NCBI GenBank assembly: GCA_030631415.1 | Contig: DAOVLE010000075.1 | Coordinates: 1 to 20,542 of the forward strand | Length of the DNA: 20,542 nt | Direction of reading: 5' to 3' | From: JAAEQG01 sp023133475 | Lineage (GTDB): Bacteria > Planctomycetota > Phycisphaerae > UBA1845 | Notes under the pieces: generated by a model | Databases searched by the model: none | What the model saw: only the letters and a program-made list of their open reading frames with translations | What the model was told of the DNA's origin: nothing | Position numbers and translations under genes: made by a program | Part shown: piece after piece, positions 12,862 to 20,542 of the stretch | How positions within the stretch are numbered: the first letter of the stretch is position 1 | Layout: the number at the start of each line of letters is the position of its first letter

Positions 12862-14160
12862 TTATCCGAGATGCTTGCTGAGATGGCGATAGGGTTTGGT
12901 CAACTCACCGTGGTAGACGATGGTTGCCCGCTGCAATTCGGGGGGCAAGCCGCTGTCCGCCAGCGAGGCGTCAAAGTTCGCTCTACCGAGTGCGGAAACC
13001 AGGGGGGCAAGCGAGCCGCTGAAGAACTTCGAGGAATCCACCGGCAACTCGCACGGCAGGAAATCCACCGCCAGAATCACAGGCCCATCGCCAACCACGC
13101 CGTCGAGAGCTTGGCCTGTGGACGGGTCATAAACATAAACCGGGTTGTCCGGCGTGGTCGAGCGGACCGTGCACTCGACCGAGCCTTCGATGTCACAGGC
13201 GATGTCGGCGATGACCCGCAACCGCGGACGGACCGGCCCACTGAACAGGGCACGCACATGCTCCCGAGTCACCATGCGCGGATACTTCGGCTCCCAATAG
13301 ATGCAGTTCACAAAGAGCGTGAGGTGCTCGAGGTAGGGGGCGAACCTGGCACGATACAGCTCGGGATCGTCGTAGTATTCCTGGAGTTGGAACGGGGCGG
13401 AGTGGTCTATCCGCTCCACCATGTGTTGCTCTTTGAAGACGACCTTGTAGCAGACATTGCCCGCCGCCGGGGCCTTGCTCAAATCCTCGGGCGAAATCTC
13501 CTCCACGGGCAAACAGTCGAACACTTCCTGTGCTCCCCGCGAAACCGCCCCGTAGCCGCTCAGACCACATATCAGCGGCCGAAGTGCGTCGGGAAGCCCA
13601 TCGCGTCGTATACGCTCCCCCACCTGCGCAATTTCACGCTTGGCGTGCGCCAAGTCGGCGTAGTGGTGAGCCGCCTGCAACGCGGTGAACGGATTATCCA
13701 CCCCCTCGTGCCGTAGCCGCCGACCCAGGGTCCACAGCGCGTCAATCATACCAGCCTGCCCGGCAAACGGCCCAAACAAAACCAGCCGTCGGCCCTGGTC
13801 ATCCACGATCCGTTCATAGTCGATCAGTTGGCATTGCAGTTCCATGAGGCGGTGCAGGGCGGGCATGTTTGCCGGTTGGCCTTTGATCGTGTGCGAGAAG
13901 TAAACGTAGGTTTTGTTGGCGACGAACCGCTCAGGAGGAATCTCCTTGACGCCCAGAATCACGGGACAGTCAGCCAGTTCATCAACGACCTTTGCCCCTG
14001 CATCCTTATAGGCATCATCGTCGAACGCCCGCGTCGGCGAGGACTGGACGGCGACCTCGAGCCCGTGATTGCGGACAAGGTTCTCAACGTCTGGGGGGAC
14101 CAGAGGGGTTCGCGCCTCCCATCGGCTTTTGTCTTCCCGGCGTATCCCGATTTGCGTCAC
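12862..14160 (-). CDS. Lysine-ketoglutarate reductase-like protein (LOR/SDH family, reductase half only)
   Basis: This 432-residue protein resembles the N-terminal reductase half of eukaryotic AASS/LKR-SDH. Matching landmarks are GIRREDKSRWEARTPLVPPD near the start, GPFAGQAGMIDALW (130-143), the dinucleotide loop CGLSGYGAVSRGA (198-210), and NCIYWEPKYPR, LRVIADIACDIEGS and VDFLPCELP toward the C-terminus. The AASS reductase half condenses lysine and 2-oxoglutarate into saccharopine. Whether this protein does the same is inference; the saccharopine-dehydrogenase half is absent and no such gene is nearby. The start is GTG at 14160, which has GGAGG 6 nt upstream and where the homology begins. 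The in-frame ATG at 14310 would add 50 residues without family character. It is convergent with thiE and divergent from the second polysaccharide gene pair. Confidence 0.82.
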   Translation of the reverse strand: MTQIGIRREDKSRWEARTPLVPPDVENLVRNHGLEVAVQSSPTRAFDDDAYKDAGAKVVDELADCPVILGVKEIPPERFVANKTYVYFSHTIKGQPANMPALHRLMELQCQLIDYERIVDDQGRRLVLFGPFAGQAGMIDALWTLGRRLRHEGVDNPFTALQAAHHYADLAHAKREIAQVGERIRRDGLPDALRPLICGLSGYGAVSRGAQEVFDCLPVEEISPEDLSKAPAAGNVCYKVVFKEQHMVERIDHSAPFQLQEYYDDPELYRARFAPYLEHLTLFVNCIYWEPKYPRMVTREHVRALFSGPVRPRLRVIADIACDIEGSVECTVRSTTPDNPVYVYDPSTGQALDGVVGDGPVILAVDFLPCELPVDSSKFFSGSLAPLVSALGRANFDASLADSGLPPELQRATIVYHGELTKPYRHLSKHLG

Positions 14161-14166
14161 TGGTGA

Positions 14167-14171
14167 CCTCC
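14167..14171 (-). promoter_or_regulatory. Ribosome binding site deciding a GTG start
   Basis: GGAGG on the minus strand, 6 nt upstream of the GTG at 14160. It marks GTG as the start of the lysine-reductase-like gene rather than the ATG at 14310. Confidence 0.75.
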
Positions 14172-14469
14172 GTATGCTATCCGTTAATGTTTGGTTATCG
14201 GTCGAGTGCCCGGGTCCGGGTATTCGCCGATGATTCCGCCATGACGAAGGGGGGATGCTAGCAGAAAAGCCGAACCGGTCCAACCCAGCCATCCCTTGCG
14301 GTTGCGGCACCCGTCACTACGGTGCATTTCGTTTGGAAGTTGGTTCAGCGCCGCGACGGTCGTCCCGATAACACCAGATGATGGCCCGTATACCCGGGCC
14401 ATCGGCTGGGACGTGTTGTTCGAGAGGCATCCGCCGCACTCAAGCAACCGATCGAGCGGGCATTCATGG
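14172..14469. other. Divergent spacer, no gene supported
   Basis: This stretch separates the lysine-reductase-like gene from the second polysaccharide gene pair and should carry promoters for both. I found no convincing -35/-10 pair and none of the interspersed repeats that fill the other spacers. Reading frames run through it in frame with both neighbours but have no family or signal character. Confidence 0.4.
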
Positions 14470-16401
14470 ATGGATGTGTCTGTCGTGGAAGATCAAAGGC
14501 GATCAGAAAAGAGCAAGCAGAACCCAATACCTGCCGATCCGCGCGGAGCCACCCCCCGAGACGGCGCCTCGCTGGCGAGTATACGCGAGAATGTCTCCGA
14601 AGCCATCCGCATTCTGGGATTGCGGCGTTGGCACTTTCTCATTCCCCTCTGCCTGGGTACGGTATTGGCAACGACTGCCAGCCTTTTTCTGCCCCGCCTT
14701 TACACCGCCTCCACCATGTTCGAGCGGGTGGACGACGAGGTGTTGCAAAAGCTGCCCAGGCGAGGGAACACCGGGGCGTTCCAACCATTTCGGGAAACGC
14801 TTAAACGCGATGCCAAGTCCCCGGAGGTCATGGGCATGGCGGTGCGTGCTCTGGGATTAACCGAGAACCTCCCCAAAAATCCCGACGGAACCCTGACTGC
14901 GGAAGGGAAACAACAGCTCCGGCAGATCGGCGCACGTTTGGCCTCCTGCGTCTCGGTCGGGTTTTTGAAGAATTCCGATCACAAGGACCTCGTGCGCATG
15001 GTGTACACAGGCCCGGACCCCGACATCGGCGCCTCTTTGCTCGATGCGATGCGCGAGGCTTATATCAGCCATACCCAAGGCCGCATCACCCGGAAATTCC
15101 AGGAGAACAAAACCTACTTCGAGGACGAAGCCGCCGAACGGCGTAAGATCGTCGATGCCATCGACCTGCGGAAGGTGCAGCGCGAACTGGACTCGCCGAC
15201 CATCGACCCCACTAAACCAGACATGATCTTCATCAAGCTGACTTCCCTGGACAACGAGCAGCGTGAGTTGGCGCGAAAACAGGAACTGATTCAATCCAAG
15301 CTGCTCAAAACCAAACAGTACGTCGAGTCGATTGTCAATACGGCTTCGATCCCTCCCGACACGGGGGTGGCTTTGGGGTTCGGCCCTATCTTGAAAAGCC
15401 CGCGGGTTCGGCAGATCGAGGCGGAAATCGGCAAGATCGATGCCCAGGTCGAGAAGCTCAAGATCACCCGGCAAATGACCGACCTGCACCCGGAGATCGT
15501 CCACCTTCGCGAGTTGCGTCAGCGGTATGTGCAACTGTTGGCGGCTGAACAGGGTTCCGAGGCGGTGGTTCCCAACCGAGAGTTGACCTTGGAAAACGTT
15601 GATGCGCCTCAACAGAGCATGGGGGATATCTGGCGCGCGGAGAAGCTTCGCGCCGAGATGGACATTGTGGCTTTGAAGGACGAGTTGGAGCGGGTCGGTG
15701 GTGCATTGCGGATGGTGGACAACGACATCGCCGCATTGGAGCAGGCTCGGGGCAATGTTCCCCAAGCCAGACGCGCCTACCGGAAACTTCAAGAGGAATT
15801 GAAGCAGGCGGAGCAGGATTATTCCTTCTACTCCCAGGCTACCCAGGAATATGTCCGCCTGCTGGAAGTTGATGAGGACCAGCGAGGCATCCGTTTCATC
15901 GAGTTGGGTCCGGCGGTTGCCCAAACCAGGCCCATCAGCCCGAAATCCAAATCCATATTGATTCTCTCACTGCTGATCGGCATTGGGGCTGGAGTGGCTT
16001 TGGTGCTGTTGGCGGAGTTGTTCGACCGGAGCTATCACACCGGCAAACAGGTGGTGCAAAGCCTAGGGCTGAATCTCCTTGAAAGCGTCGATGAGATCAT
16101 CACTTCGAAGGACAGGGCACGCCGGTTTCGTCGCAGGTTCATCTATGCACCCACGGTCACGGCAGCTCTCTTGGGTGCAATGGGAGTGAGCACGATGATG
16201 GCGTACCTGAGCCTGGAGCGACCCCACACTTATGAACGCCTCATGCAACAGCCGCGAAACATCTGGCAGCGCTACACCGCCGGCCCACAGCACCAGGAGG
16301 GCACTCTCGACGAAGTGGCGGCTTTGGCCGGGGAGTTTGATGAACACGGCATTGGAAACGGTTACACGCAGCGGTTTGCCGGCGGACCTCCCGTCGGCTG
16401 A
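14470..16401 (+). CDS. Second Wzz/GumC-type chain-length protein, no kinase domain
   Basis: Predicted 643-residue inner-membrane polysaccharide co-polymerase. The first membrane helix is at about 53-75 (WHFLIPLCLGTVLATTASLF). A large periplasmic region with coiled coils at about 210-285, 310-360 and 385-465 follows, with a conserved-looking proline-rich run before the second helix at about 494-516. A third hydrophobic segment (560-582) then leads to a 60-residue tail. There are no Walker motifs and no tyrosine cluster, so unlike the co-polymerase at 5934-8117 it lacks kinase capacity. The start is uncertain: ATG at 14470 is chosen as the nearest Met before the homologous region, without a strong ribosome binding site. 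Upstream in-frame Mets reach 14296. Its 3' end overlaps the methyltransferase gene by 62 nt. Confidence 0.85.
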   Translation: MDVSVVEDQRRSEKSKQNPIPADPRGATPRDGASLASIRENVSEAIRILGLRRWHFLIPLCLGTVLATTASLFLPRLYTASTMFERVDDEVLQKLPRRGNTGAFQPFRETLKRDAKSPEVMGMAVRALGLTENLPKNPDGTLTAEGKQQLRQIGARLASCVSVGFLKNSDHKDLVRMVYTGPDPDIGASLLDAMREAYISHTQGRITRKFQENKTYFEDEAAERRKIVDAIDLRKVQRELDSPTIDPTKPDMIFIKLTSLDNEQRELARKQELIQSKLLKTKQYVESIVNTASIPPDTGVALGFGPILKSPRVRQIEAEIGKIDAQVEKLKITRQMTDLHPEIVHLRELRQRYVQLLAAEQGSEAVVPNRELTLENVDAPQQSMGDIWRAEKLRAEMDIVALKDELERVGGALRMVDNDIAALEQARGNVPQARRAYRKLQEELKQAEQDYSFYSQATQEYVRLLEVDEDQRGIRFIELGPAVAQTRPISPKSKSILILSLLIGIGAGVALVLLAELFDRSYHTGKQVVQSLGLNLLESVDEIITSKDRARRFRRRFIYAPTVTAALLGAMGVSTMMAYLSLERPHTYERLMQQPRNIWQRYTAGPQHQEGTLDEVAALAGEFDEHGIGNGYTQRFAGGPPVG

Positions 16402-17155
16402 ACGCGAGCACTTCGATCACCTGGCACGCAAGAGCGGTAGCATCTGGTGGGGCAGCACCACGTTCGCGGGGCGACGCCGCCTGGCTCGTCGGGCTCGGAT
16501 GCTCGCCGCGGTATTGCGGGAGTTGGGCGAAGCTCGGGTGTTGGAGGTGGGTTGTGGGACCGGTGCGCTGACAGAACAGTTGGTGCAACTTGAACCACGC
16601 CTGCATCTGACCGCATGTGACATCTCAAGCGAGTCCATCGCCGTTGCCCGGCAGCAATGCCGGAATACAGAACACCTCCACTTTGAGGTGGTGGACGTGC
16701 TGTCTGACCCGTATGCAGACGATTCGTTCGATGCGATCATCGGGAATTCGGTGTTGCATCACCTGCACGTCGAGCCGTTTTTGCCGTTGCTGGCTCGTAT
16801 GGTCCGCCCGGGCGGGGTCATTTTCTTCTTCGAGCCGAACATGCTCAATCCGCAGGTGGCTTTGGAGCGCAACGTGCGTTTTATCGGCCGTTGGCTGGAG
16901 AACAGTGCAAACGAGACCGCGTTTGTTCGATGGGGATTGCATCGTGCTTTGGAGCGTGCGGGGTTCGCCGGGGTGTCGGTGACCCCGTTCGATTTCCTGC
17001 ATCCGGCGGTGCCCGGGTTGCTGGTAAACCTCGTCGAACCTCTGGCGGAATTGGTCGAGAAGGTGCCGGTGGTGCGGGAAATCGCCGGATCGCTCATCAT
17101 CCGCGCACACAAACCAAACCGCATCTCACGCCCGTATTCGACACATGGGGAGTAG
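16340..17155 (+). CDS. Class I SAM-dependent methyltransferase
   Basis: Predicted 271-residue cytoplasmic methyltransferase. The SAM-binding motif I is VLEVGCGTG (67-75). The acidic residue at the end of strand 2 is Asp94 (ACDIS), motif IV is DSFDAIIGNSVLHHL (128-142), and RPGGVIFFFEPN (156-167) follows. This is a UbiE/Methyltransf_11-like core; the C-terminal helical part (from about 170) may bind the substrate. Substrate is unknown. Being coupled to a chain-length protein suggests polysaccharide or lipid-carrier modification, which is inference. The ATG at 16340 has GGGGAG 4 nt upstream, inside the end of the preceding gene; a longer frame back to 16232 lacks family character. Its TAG stop at 17153-17155 is the left end of a palindromic element shared with the convergent gene. 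Confidence 0.88.
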   Translation: MNTALETVTRSGLPADLPSAEREHFDHLARKSGSIWWGSTTFAGRRRLARRARMLAAVLRELGEARVLEVGCGTGALTEQLVQLEPRLHLTACDISSESIAVARQQCRNTEHLHFEVVDVLSDPYADDSFDAIIGNSVLHHLHVEPFLPLLARMVRPGGVIFFFEPNMLNPQVALERNVRFIGRWLENSANETAFVRWGLHRALERAGFAGVSVTPFDFLHPAVPGLLVNLVEPLAELVEKVPVVREIAGSLIIRAHKPNRISRPYSTHGE

Positions 17156-17208
17156 GGCGGGTTCCACCCGCCTTCCGCGCGCGTTGTGGCGGGTGAAACC
17201 CGCCCTAC
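17152..17208. repeat. GTAG-ended palindromic element shared by two convergent genes (57 bp)
   Basis: Left half: GTAGGGCGGGTTCCACCCGCC. Right half on the opposite strand: GTAGGGCGGGTTTCACCCGCC. Each half is a hairpin, and the whole forms a larger inverted repeat. The left TAG (17153-17155) stops the methyltransferase gene, and the right TAG (17207-17205, minus strand) stops the beta-helix gene. It is also a candidate bidirectional terminator. Confidence 0.88.
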
Positions 17209-20200
17209 ATTGCCCCGGTGAAATACTCCTGGAACACCGCAACGTCGAACAAATCGACATCGCCATCCCCGTCCATATCTGCCATGTCGAATTGCTCTTG
17301 CGTGCAACCACCGCCCGGGGCACTGACCTCCGGGCCAGACAGACACAACGCAAATCCGGCATAATCGTCCAGGTCCACGTCACCATCGCCATCGAAGTCC
17401 CCGGCTCGCAATACCGTCTTGGAGAAACCAACCACAAAGTCCCCGCCGGCCACACCATCTCCCGATGGGAAAGTGTAACCGTCGAACTCACCATCCAACG
17501 GGTTTCGGACATCGTCTGTGATCGTGTCCGCCAGCACCAATCGGTATGCCTCACCTTCGTTGAGATCACTTGCCACAACGGTCAGCGTGTGCGTCGGAAG
17601 GTGGTAGCCAAGGGAATCCAGCGGCATGGTATTGTCACCACTATCCAGGATGGCTACGTCGATCCACGAAACCTGCACGTTCTCGGTGAAGACCGCGGTC
17701 AACTCCGCGTCCCAGATTCCGGTCTCACCCCCAAGATCGGCGTAACTGAACGACGCCACCCGCGGCGCGTCAATGTCACCACCGGGAGGCCCCACGCAAA
17801 CCTGGAACGTCTGCACGTCCATACTGATGTCGTCATGAACCTCGATCTTGACAACGTAGGAACCCGGTGCGCCGGGTATCCAGGAAATGCAACCGGTGTC
17901 GCTGTCAATCTCAAGCCCATCCGGGCCGGACCGCTTCGACCACACCAGTGGCCCCGTTCCGGCGGCTGACGCGCAGCCGTCCTCGTCGTATTCATAGGGA
18001 AGCCCGAACTCCGCTGCCGGATTCGCCGTCGAGGTGATGACCGGGCTTTGGGTCCCCGGGGTCACCAGCTCGCTTTCCCACGGATCGCAGTCCACCAGGG
18101 TTGACACGGCGCAGCCGTCGCCCGTCCACTCCCCGGACGGCCCCGACGAATCGCCCCACCAGTTATACCTGCCATCGACCTGCACCGTCCCGGCATTGTA
18201 GATGCCGTAGTTGTTCGATGTCAGCAGATTGCACTTGTGAACGTTGACCAGCGCATCCCCTTCGACCCGAACCGCCGCATCCGAGCAATCCACGAAGGTG
18301 CTAAACAGAATCACCACATCAGACGTGCCCGCGACGTAAACGCCTCTGCTACATGGAGCAATCCAGTTATTGCGCACCATGACCTGTGCGTCCGGGCCGG
18401 TGTTGACGTAAATGACTCTGTCGTAGGCATACTCCATTATGCAGTCCCGCATCGTCACCACAGCGTCATTCGACACCCACATCATCTGCGTGTCGTAGTA
18501 GCCGGATTGGTATGTACGCCCCAACCCTCCATACCGTATGACCGCGTCGTGAAGCACGTTATCCGAGCCGGTGTACCGGATCGCCCCCCAATTGCCTGTA
18601 CCCGGCGAACTCGCATCCCCGTCGCCGCTCGTATCACCCCCATAGCTGTCGTCACGGCTGCTGGTGAACACCACCTGCTCACTGGGCGTGCTTTGCAGGC
18701 TCAAAATACCTTGCACGATCAAGTCGTGCCGATACCGATCGTCATGGTAGCCACCGGTATCCACCGCCTGGAATTTCACCACTATCCCCGGGCCGATCGT
18801 GAGCATCACATTCACGGGGACGGTTACATCCGCCACAACCAGGTAGGGAACCCCCGGCACATCCTCCCACACGACATCGTGCGTCAGCGTGCCGCTTACC
18901 ACAATGGCGTCATAACTGTTATTCACAAGTGTGTTGGAATCGTAAACCGGATCGCTGATTCCCTGGTAGATCGGGTATGTGCTGCGCGTGATCGTGTTGT
19001 TCGTCAGCGTGGCATCGCAGTTGCCCTCGACCAACACCGCCGTCCGGTATGCCTGATCAATCTCGCAGTCCTGGATCGTTACCAAAGCCCCACTCTTGAC
19101 CCACACCATCTGCGTGTCGTAGTAGCTGGACTGGTATGTGCGACCCAACCCTCCATATCGTATGACCGCATCATGAAGCACGTTAGCGGAGTCGGCGTAG
19201 TACCGGATTGCCCCCCAATTGCCCTTGCCCGGCAAACTCGCATCCCCGTCCCCGTTCGTATCTCCTCCGTAGGCGTCATCACGGATGCTGGTGAACACCA
19301 CCCGCTGGCTGGGGGTGCTTTGCAGGTTCAAAATCCCCTGCACGATCACATCGTGCCGATACCGGTCGTCATGATAGCCCCCGGTATCCACCGCCTCGAA
19401 TTTCACCACCACCCCGGGATCAATCGTCAGCGTCACATCCACGGGGATGGTTACGTCCGCCGCAAGCATGTAGGGAACAGCCGTCGGCACCTCTTCCCAG
19501 ACCACGTCGCCTGTCAAAACGCCGCCAACGACGATAGCGTTATAAACATTACCCGTGATCGTATTGAAACCGTAAACCGGATCGCTGATTCCCTGGTAGA
19601 TCGGGTATGTGCTGTGTGTAATTGTGTTGTCCATCAGCGTGGCATCGGAGCCGGCTTCGATCAACACCGCCGTTCGGTATGCCTGGTCGATCTCGCAGTC
19701 CTGGATCGTCACACTGGCCCCACTCTTGATCCACACCATCTGCATGTCGTAGTAACCGGACTGGTATGTGCGCCCCAACCCTCCATACCGGATGACCGCA
19801 TCGTGAAGCACGTTGGGGGCGCCACCTTGATACTGGATCGCTCCCCAATTGCCCTTACCCGGCGAACTTGCATCCCCGTCCCCGTTCGTATCGCCCCCGT
19901 AAATGTCATCACGGCTGCTCGTAAACACAATCGGCGACCCCGAGGTGCCCAGCAGGTTCAAAGTTCCCTGCACGATCACGTCGTGCCGATAGCGGTCGTC
20001 ATGATAGCCCCCGGTATCCACCGCCTCGAACTTCACCACCACCCCGGGATCGAGCGTCAGCGTCATGTCCGCGGGGATGGTCACGTCCGCCGCAACCAGG
20101 TAGGGAACTTCCGGCACGTTCTCCCAGAGAACATCGCCCGTCAAAGTGCCGCCCACCACGATGGCGTTATAAACGTTATCCGTGACTGTATTGGGGCCGT

Positions 20201-20542
20201 AAACCGGGTCGCTGACCCCCTGGTAGATCGGGTACGTGCTGTGCGTGATCGTATTGCCAGTCAGCGTGGCATCGGAGCCGACTTCGAGCAACACCGCCGT
20301 CCGGTACGCCTGACCGATCTCGCAGTCCTGGATCGCCACCGAAGCCCCGCTCTTGACCCACACCATCTGCGTGTCGTAACGCGAGCCGTAGCGACTATAG
20401 CCCACACCGCCGTAACGAATCACCGCATCATGCAGCACATTGGCAGCGCTGCGCTGATAGCGAATCGCCCCCCGGTTTTCTCGCCCGGGGGAACTGGCAT
20501 CCCCATCGCCGTTGGTGTCACCACCATACGCATCGTCTCGGC
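17205..20542 (-). CDS. Giant right-handed beta-helix protein with tandem repeats and dockerin-like C-terminus (N-terminus outside window)
   Basis: The reading frame is open to the right edge, so the N-terminus and signal peptide are missing. About 1,112 residues are visible. The first two thirds are tandem 209/210-residue units of beta-helix character (VLHDAVIRYGG, YYDTQMVWVKSGA, TYPIYQGISDPVY, DDRYRHDVIVQG). Each unit carries a predicted calcium-binding loop GGDTNGDGDAS. Then come a divergent beta-helix section, a putative Ig-like domain (about 17800-18040; ITSTANPAAEFGLPYEY), an Ig-like SbsA-type segment (about 17430-17770), and a dockerin-like pair at 17208-17405 (FDGDGDVDLDDYAGF and MDGDGDVDLFDVAVF). 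The protein is probably secreted or surface-anchored; its role is unknown. No PEP-CTERM tail is present, so it is not an obvious substrate of the exosortase. The TAG stop lies in the shared palindromic element. Confidence 0.88.
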   Translation of the reverse strand, partial: RDDAYGGDTNGDGDASSPGRENRGAIRYQRSAANVLHDAVIRYGGVGYSRYGSRYDTQMVWVKSGASVAIQDCEIGQAYRTAVLLEVGSDATLTGNTITHSTYPIYQGVSDPVYGPNTVTDNVYNAIVVGGTLTGDVLWENVPEVPYLVAADVTIPADMTLTLDPGVVVKFEAVDTGGYHDDRYRHDVIVQGTLNLLGTSGSPIVFTSSRDDIYGGDTNGDGDASSPGKGNWGAIQYQGGAPNVLHDAVIRYGGLGRTYQSGYYDMQMVWIKSGASVTIQDCEIDQAYRTAVLIEAGSDATLMDNTITHSTYPIYQGISDPVYGFNTITGNVYNAIVVGGVLTGDVVWEEVPTAVPYMLAADVTIPVDVTLTIDPGVVVKFEAVDTGGYHDDRYRHDVIVQGILNLQSTPSQRVVFTSIRDDAYGGDTNGDGDASLPGKGNWGAIRYYADSANVLHDAVIRYGGLGRTYQSSYYDTQMVWVKSGALVTIQDCEIDQAYRTAVLVEGNCDATLTNNTITRSTYPIYQGISDPVYDSNTLVNNSYDAIVVSGTLTHDVVWEDVPGVPYLVVADVTVPVNVMLTIGPGIVVKFQAVDTGGYHDDRYRHDLIVQGILSLQSTPSEQVVFTSSRDDSYGGDTSGDGDASSPGTGNWGAIRYTGSDNVLHDAVIRYGGLGRTYQSGYYDTQMMWVSNDAVVTMRDCIMEYAYDRVIYVNTGPDAQVMVRNNWIAPCSRGVYVAGTSDVVILFSTFVDCSDAAVRVEGDALVNVHKCNLLTSNNYGIYNAGTVQVDGRYNWWGDSSGPSGEWTGDGCAVSTLVDCDPWESELVTPGTQSPVITSTANPAAEFGLPYEYDEDGCASAAGTGPLVWSKRSGPDGLEIDSDTGCISWIPGAPGSYVVKIEVHDDISMDVQTFQVCVGPPGGDIDAPRVASFSYADLGGETGIWDAELTAVFTENVQVSWIDVAILDSGDNTMPLDSLGYHLPTHTLTVVASDLNEGEAYRLVLADTITDDVRNPLDGEFDGYTFPSGDGVAGGDFVVGFSKTVLRAGDFDGDGDVDLDDYAGFALCLSGPEVSAPGGGCTQEQFDMADMDGDGDVDLFDVAVFQEYFTGAM
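17208..17405 (-). other. Dockerin-like C-terminal domain
   Basis: The last 66 residues hold two DxDGDGDVDL calcium-loop segments, separated by a CLSGPEVSAP linker with two cysteines. Pairs like this are common at the C-termini of secreted planctomycete proteins. No cohesin partner is visible in the window. Confidence 0.8.
18480..20542. repeat. 627/630-bp tandem repeats within the beta-helix gene
   Basis: Using the shared CATCCCC of the calcium-loop coding segment as anchor, copies fall at 18614, 19241, 19871 and 20498, giving periods of 627, 630 and 627 bp (all multiples of three). A second anchor, TCGTGCCGAT, falls at 18724, 19351 and 19981 with the same spacing. Long stretches are near-identical in DNA, including synonymous positions, which points to recent duplication or gene conversion. 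The array continues past the window edge. Confidence 0.9.

Noticed and set aside
12574..13716. 380-residue plus-strand frame
   Set aside because: It starts in repeats and then runs antisense to the lysine-reductase-like gene, which has clear family motifs.
14857..15924. 355-residue minus-strand frame
   Set aside because: It is a shadow of the coiled-coil region of the second chain-length protein; no recognisable domain.
17205..17300. PEP-CTERM sorting tail on the beta-helix protein
   Set aside because: The C-terminus ends within a dockerin-like calcium loop (FQEYFTGAM) with no membrane helix or basic tail.
17145..17969. 274-residue plus-strand frame downstream of the methyltransferase
   Set aside because: It is antisense to the dockerin and Ig-like end of the beta-helix gene and begins in the palindromic element.
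18480..20542. Possible CRISPR-like or non-coding satellite array
   Set aside because: The period is about 627-630 bp, a multiple of three, and the whole region is one open frame with beta-helix sequence.

Overview
The window looks like a chromosomal segment of a planctomycete, most likely Phycisphaerae or an uncultured relative. The pointers are a C-terminal dockerin-like pair (DGDGDVDL repeats around a CLSGP segment), an exosortase beside an exopolysaccharide export cluster, a membrane-anchored Ser/Thr kinase, a ThiD2-ThiE fusion, short lipoprotein-like peptides, and long spacers packed with interspersed repeats. The assignment rests on family character only. I saw no rRNA, tRNA, CRISPR array, transposase or phage gene.

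Layout. 147-2653 (minus): a 53-residue lipoprotein-like peptide, then a secreted HEAT-repeat protein with a degenerate receiver-like module. 2654-3251: repeat-rich spacer. 3252-9195 (plus): an exopolysaccharide/exosortase operon made of an outer-membrane Wza-type polysaccharide export lipoprotein, an exosortase, a Wzc/GumC-type co-polymerase fused to a BY-kinase, and UDP-glucuronate decarboxylase. 9196-11540: repeat-rich DNA holding a tiny secreted-peptide gene and a membrane Ser/Thr kinase, both minus. 11541-12572 (plus): ThiD2-ThiE. 12862-14160 (minus): a lysine-ketoglutarate-reductase-like protein. 14470-17155 (plus): a second, kinase-less chain-length protein overlapping a SAM methyltransferase gene. 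17205 to the right edge (minus): a very large beta-helix protein with 209/210-residue tandem repeats and a dockerin-like C-terminus, cut by the window edge.

How the genes fit together. The export lipoprotein, BY-kinase co-polymerase and kinase-less co-polymerase would form envelope-spanning export machinery. UDP-glucuronate decarboxylase would supply UDP-xylose. The exosortase would process C-terminally tagged secreted proteins, but no target with a PEP-CTERM-like tail is present here. The beta-helix protein is a plausible surface or secreted structural protein.

The most striking unexplained structure is a family of palindromic intergenic elements whose outer ends read GTAGGG inward from both sides. 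In five genes (Wzc-like, UDP-GlcA decarboxylase, ThiE, methyltransferase, beta-helix protein) the TAG stop codon is the first in-frame triplet of such an element. One 57-bp copy supplies the stop codons of two convergent genes, one at each end. Related observations are nested palindromes at 11114-11389, several heptamer tandem repeats, and a 28-bp repeat that occurs both in a spacer and in frame inside the export-lipoprotein gene.
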